Shown here: positions 61,538 to 64,000 of the stretch, piece by piece
Layout of the letters: each line of letters starts with the position of its first letter
Position numbering within the stretch: the stretch's first letter is position 1
The notes under the pieces: generated by a model
The model's database searches: none
What the model was told of the DNA's origin: nothing
Seen by the model: the letters and a program-made list of their open reading frames with translations, nothing else
Translations under genes and position numbers: made by a program
Assembly: GCA_964564675.1 (NCBI GenBank)
Contig: CAZMBI010000002.1
Coordinates: forward strand, 62,001 to 126,000
Source of the DNA: CAZMBI01 sp964564675
Lineage (GTDB): Bacteria; Pseudomonadota; Alphaproteobacteria; Rickettsiales; UBA3002
DNA: 64,000 bases
Direction of reading: 5' to 3'

Positions 61538-61676
61538 GGTTGAGATTGCGGCGCATCATATGCAGCATACGCCGAAGATTATGGATGTGATCAATACACG
61601 GTGTAATATCCTGATCGGAGCAATACCCCAAATCTGTTGAAAGTATGAGTTGGGTTTCGAGTTCTGCTAATGATCC
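61521..61676 (-). pseudogene. 3' remnant of a four-helix-bundle (S23 / 23S rRNA intervening-sequence) protein
   Basis: Between ybaB and recR a 51-residue frame reads GSLAELETQLILSTDLGY, then a helix ending NLRRMLHMMRRNL and a TGA stop at 61521. This matches the last two helices of the small four-helix-bundle family first seen in 23S rRNA intervening sequences and also scattered elsewhere in genomes. The first half of such a protein (about 65 residues) is missing, and an in-frame TAG lies just upstream, so it is a truncated copy. The TGA overlaps the recR ATG (TGATG). It was found by translating the spacer. Confidence 0.7.
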
Positions 61677-61693
61677 AATACCCAATCCCTATC

Positions 61694-62017
61694 CTAGAAA
61701 GGCATTTTGAATCCCGGGGGCATTTGCATGCCGCCGGTCATGTCGTTCATGGCGCCGGCCATCGCGTCATCGGCTTTGGTCTTGGCGTCGTTGTGCGCGG
61801 CGACGATCAGATCCTCGAGCACTTCCTTATCTTCCGGGTCAACCAGTGACGGGTCAACCGCCAGCCTGACCATTTTGCCCTTGCCGGTGAGCGTGACGGT
61901 GACCATGCCGCCGCCGGCCGTGCCGTCATATTCTTTGGCTTCCATTTCCTGTTGCATATCCTGCAGCTTTTGCTGCATATCCTGCGCCTGTTTGAGCATT
62001 TTTTGTAGGTTCATCAT
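61694..62017 (-). CDS. ybaB: YbaB/EbfC family nucleoid-associated protein
   Basis: YbaB proteins are small DNA-binding proteins that form tweezer-like dimers. The 107-residue product has the family start MMNLQKMLKQAQDMQQKLQ, the central GGGMVTVTLTGKGKMVRLAVDPSL and the C-terminal Met/Pro-rich tail. A second ATG directly follows the first; either may be used. GGAGA is seven bases upstream. It lies between dnaX and recR, the typical position. Confidence 0.95.
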   Translation of the reverse strand: MMNLQKMLKQAQDMQQKLQDMQQEMEAKEYDGTAGGGMVTVTLTGKGKMVRLAVDPSLVDPEDKEVLEDLIVAAHNDAKTKADDAMAGAMNDMTGGMQMPPGFKMPF

Positions 62018-62027
62018 CGTCTCCTTT

Positions 62028-62124
62028 GGAATACGGGAATATGGGAATACGCAATACGGTGAGTAAGCGGCGTTTGCTTTATTTCTCGTATTCCCGCATT
62101 CCCTTATTCTCGTATTCCCGTATT
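62028..62124. repeat. Octamer tracts in inverted orientation between ybaB and dnaX
   Basis: 62028-62059 holds GGAATACG, GGAATATG, GGAATACG and CAATACGG. 62085-62124 holds CTCGTATT, CCCGCATT, CCCTTATT, CTCGTATT and CCCGTATT. The second set is the complement of the first, so the pair could form a long stem across 25 bases. The right-hand set encodes the last residues of dnaX (NTGIRE and stop). Confidence 0.7.
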
Positions 62125-63822
62125 CATGTTTTCGTCTACTTCCACCACGTCCGCACCGGGAAAAGCCGCCATCACCTGCTGCACGGCGGGATGGGCGCGG
62201 GCATAGTTGATTTTCTGTTCGCGCGCGGCGGCGGCCTGCTCGCGCAGGGTCGGTTCGCCGGGCTCCTCCGAGTATGTAACGCGCCAGGCCGCCCCTGTCC
62301 AGTCTGTCAGATGGCGCGCGATCCGGGCGGGAAATTCGCTGCCCAGATGCGCCGTGGGATGCAGCACGATGTGCCCCGGCGTAAACGACACCAGCCGCAT
62401 GTCGTTATAGAGGTGGCTGTATAAAATCGCCTCGCGGTGCTGTTCGAATAAGGCGACGGCGGCGGCGAAATTCTGCGGCTGCTCCTGCGGCTGCGCTGGC
62501 GCGGCGGGCCGGGCGAGCGGCTCGTGCCGTACGGCCAGCGCCAGATTGCCCGCCGGGGCGCTGCGCGCGGTTGCTGCCGGTTCGGGCTGTGGGCTGGGCG
62601 TGGCCGGGGCCGGCGCCGCCGGGTTTGCTGCGCCGGTATGGTGTGCGCCGCTGCTTTGCTTGTCCAGTTTGCGGATCAGTTCGTCCGGCGAGGGCAGATT
62701 GGCATGATAGGCAAAACGCACGAGCAGCATTTCGGCGGCAGCCAGCGGCTGCGGCGCGGTCTTGATCTCGTCGACGCCTTTGAGCAAGAGCTGCCAGGCG
62801 CGGCCCAGCGCGCTCATATCGACCGCGGCGGCGAGCTCGCCGGCTTGCTGCTGCACCTGATCGGTATAACGTAAATCTTCAGCCAGCGCGGGTGCGAGTT
62901 TGATACGCGTGAGATAATGCGTCAGCGCCAGCAGATCCTGCACGATGAGCAGCGGGTCACCGCCGCGCTCATGCATCTGGCGCAGGCTTGCCACCGCCTC
63001 GGCGGCGTCGCCGGCCATTAACTGACGCAGCAGGTTAAGCGACTGGCCGGCATCGCTCATGCCGAGCATGGCGCGGGTGGCTTCGGTTTCGATGCGGGTG
63101 TTGGCTTCGGCATCCGCCTGCAGGGCGATCGCCTGGTCGAGCAGGGAGAGCGCATCGCGCACCGAGCCTTCGGCGGCGGCGGCTATCAGTTTCAGGCTCT
63201 CCGCTTCGGCGTCCACCTGTTCCTTACTGCAGATAGCGCCCAAATGCGCCGCCAGATGGTCGATATCCAGCCGGCGCAGATCAAAGCGCTGGCAGCGCGA
63301 GACAATGGTGACCGGCACCTTGCGCAGCTCGGTGGTGGCAAAGATAAAGATGACGTGCTGCGGCGGCTCTTCCAGCGTTTTGAGCAGGGCGTTAAACGCA
63401 TTTTTTGACAGCATGTGCACTTCGTCGATGATATAAATCTTATAGCGCGCCGAGGTGGGAGCATAGTGCACGGTGTCGATAATGTCGCGGATATCGTCCA
63501 CACCGGTGCGCGAGGCGGCGTCCATCTCGATAATATCGACATGGCGTTCTTCCAGAATCATTTTGCAATTGGCGCATTCGCCGCAGGGCGCGGTGGTGGG
63601 TCCGCCATTGCCGTCAGGCCCGGTGCAGTTCAATCCGCGCGCGATGATACGTGCGGCGGTGGTTTTGCCGATGCCGCGAATGCCAGTGAGCAAAAACGCA
63701 TGGGCGATGCGCCCGCTGGAAAAGGCATTGCTGAGGGTGCGCACCAGCACGTCCTGGCCAACCAAATCATCAAAGCGGCGGGGGCGGTATTTGCGGGCGA
63801 GCACTCTGTACGCGTCAGACAT
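62104..63822 (-). CDS. dnaX: DNA polymerase III subunits gamma and tau
   Basis: DnaX is the clamp-loader ATPase; the tau form also holds polymerase and helicase together. The 572-residue protein has Walker A GIRGIGKTT near residue 47, a zinc site (CGECANCK), Walker B IIDEVHML and the SRC sensor (VSRCQRFDLRRL). A Pro/Ala-rich linker (about 395-455) and a C-terminal tau domain follow. I saw no A-rich slippery sequence for a programmed gamma frameshift. The final six residues are encoded by an octamer repeat, and the start ATG lies in a TCAGACA heptamer tract. Confidence 0.95.
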   Translation of the reverse strand: MSDAYRVLARKYRPRRFDDLVGQDVLVRTLSNAFSSGRIAHAFLLTGIRGIGKTTAARIIARGLNCTGPDGNGGPTTAPCGECANCKMILEERHVDIIEMDAASRTGVDDIRDIIDTVHYAPTSARYKIYIIDEVHMLSKNAFNALLKTLEEPPQHVIFIFATTELRKVPVTIVSRCQRFDLRRLDIDHLAAHLGAICSKEQVDAEAESLKLIAAAAEGSVRDALSLLDQAIALQADAEANTRIETEATRAMLGMSDAGQSLNLLRQLMAGDAAEAVASLRQMHERGGDPLLIVQDLLALTHYLTRIKLAPALAEDLRYTDQVQQQAGELAAAVDMSALGRAWQLLLKGVDEIKTAPQPLAAAEMLLVRFAYHANLPSPDELIRKLDKQSSGAHHTGAANPAAPAPATPSPQPEPAATARSAPAGNLALAVRHEPLARPAAPAQPQEQPQNFAAAVALFEQHREAILYSHLYNDMRLVSFTPGHIVLHPTAHLGSEFPARIARHLTDWTGAAWRVTYSEEPGEPTLREQAAAAREQKINYARAHPAVQQVMAAFPGADVVEVDENMNTGIRE

Positions 63823-63842
63823 CAGACATCGGGCATGAGATA
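63815..63842. repeat. Heptamer tract at the dnaX start
   Basis: Four phased heptamers read TCAGACA, TCAGACA, TCGGGCA and TGAGATA. The dnaX start codon (minus strand, 63822-63820) bridges the first two. The first two words are identical and keep the TYAG core. Confidence 0.65.
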
Positions 63843-64000
63843 TTTAAAAATAGTCTAATGACTATAGTCGGAATACGGCACAGGGCAAGGCCAGATTGGC
63901 CTGGACAGGCCCGAAACGCTACGCAAAGCATCCGGTTTTTTTGCTCACCGCCTGATCGCTTGGCTCATCATCGCCTGATCGCATCATGACAACCCCGCCG
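63843..64000. other. Gene-free end of window, upstream of dnaX
   Basis: No gene is visible in the last 158 bases. There is a short inverted repeat GGCC-AGATT-GGCC near 63890-63902, and GCCTGATCGC occurs twice within 30 bases (near 63950-63980). The SRP RNA gene, which is often near dnaX, would show a GGAAGGAGCAGC-like loop; I do not see one on either strand. The usual content beyond the window is unknown. Confidence 0.4.

Noticed and set aside
62104..63822. Programmed frameshift in dnaX producing a gamma form
   Set aside because: The only A-run I saw lies early in the gene and is not followed by a plausible pairing structure; no A-AAA-AAG slippery site was found near the domain III boundary.
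63843..64000. Possible SRP RNA gene (ffs) upstream of dnaX
   Set aside because: The position is right for many bacteria, but neither strand shows the GGAAGGAGCAGC-like conserved loop.

Overview
The window is a GC-rich bacterial chromosome segment, almost certainly alphaproteobacterial. Pointers are the NusA-YlxR/L7Ae-InfB-RbfA cluster, DUF2336, the TIGR02300 'FYDLN' acidic protein beside aroA, a BolA / J-domain / CobS / CobT neighbourhood near rpmB, Flp pilins, and CtrA-type TTAA-N7-TTAA boxes. A basal lineage such as the Micavibrio-like group is possible, but I cannot prove it from this sequence. The 100-N gap marks a draft scaffold, perhaps metagenomic. I found no tRNA, rRNA, CRISPR array, prophage or intact insertion sequence.

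Layout. 1-5.2 kb: transcription/translation cluster nusA (5' cut off), ylxR, infB, rbfA. 5.2-13.7 kb: two membrane proteins, a repeat-rich spacer with the gap, uvrA, ssb, three uncharacterised genes, a stand-alone FlgC-like protein and nfu. 13.7-17 kb: DUF2336 and PAS/EAL signalling proteins. 17-24.6 kb: dapD-dapE, a two-gene uncharacterised operon, then truA, fmt, a small secreted protein, def and gltX on the minus strand. 24.7-33.4 kb: comEC, TraB/GumN, DUF599, trpC, trpD, a BMP-type binding protein and an aminopeptidase P. 33.4-38 kb: a tandem pair of uncharacterised paralogues behind a four-repeat Pho box, a Sel1-like membrane protein and two Flp pilins. 38-46.4 kb: an aroA-cmk fusion, TIGR02300, dnaN-recF-gyrB and rpmB. 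46.5-53.2 kb: a paralogous hypothetical pair, cobT, a BrnT/BrnA toxin-antitoxin pair, cobS, a J-domain protein, an XRE regulator and bolA. 53.2-64 kb: two large uncharacterised proteins, a BCCT transporter, a Y-family polymerase, a sugar epimerase, and recR-ybaB-dnaX with a decayed four-helix-bundle gene inside.

Most of the window is housekeeping. Three threads run through the unexplained parts. (1) Direct repeats of TGTCA-type half-sites at 11-bp spacing, the layout of PhoB boxes, lie upstream of four operons of unknown function (12.4, 19.2, 33.9 and 56.5 kb). Two of these operons encode multi-segment membrane-like proteins that look distantly related, suggesting an undescribed phosphate-starvation response set. 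(2) Many gene junctions carry short tandem tracts with a strict 7-bp period and a TYAG core whose other three bases vary (13.7, 22.2, 42.0, 59.8, 61.5 and 63.8 kb). Some overlap start or stop codons, including those of recR and dnaX. (3) Familiar gene clusters are altered: lexA, moaC and moeA are missing between comEC and trpC, brnTA sits between cobS and cobT, and aroA and cmk are fused.
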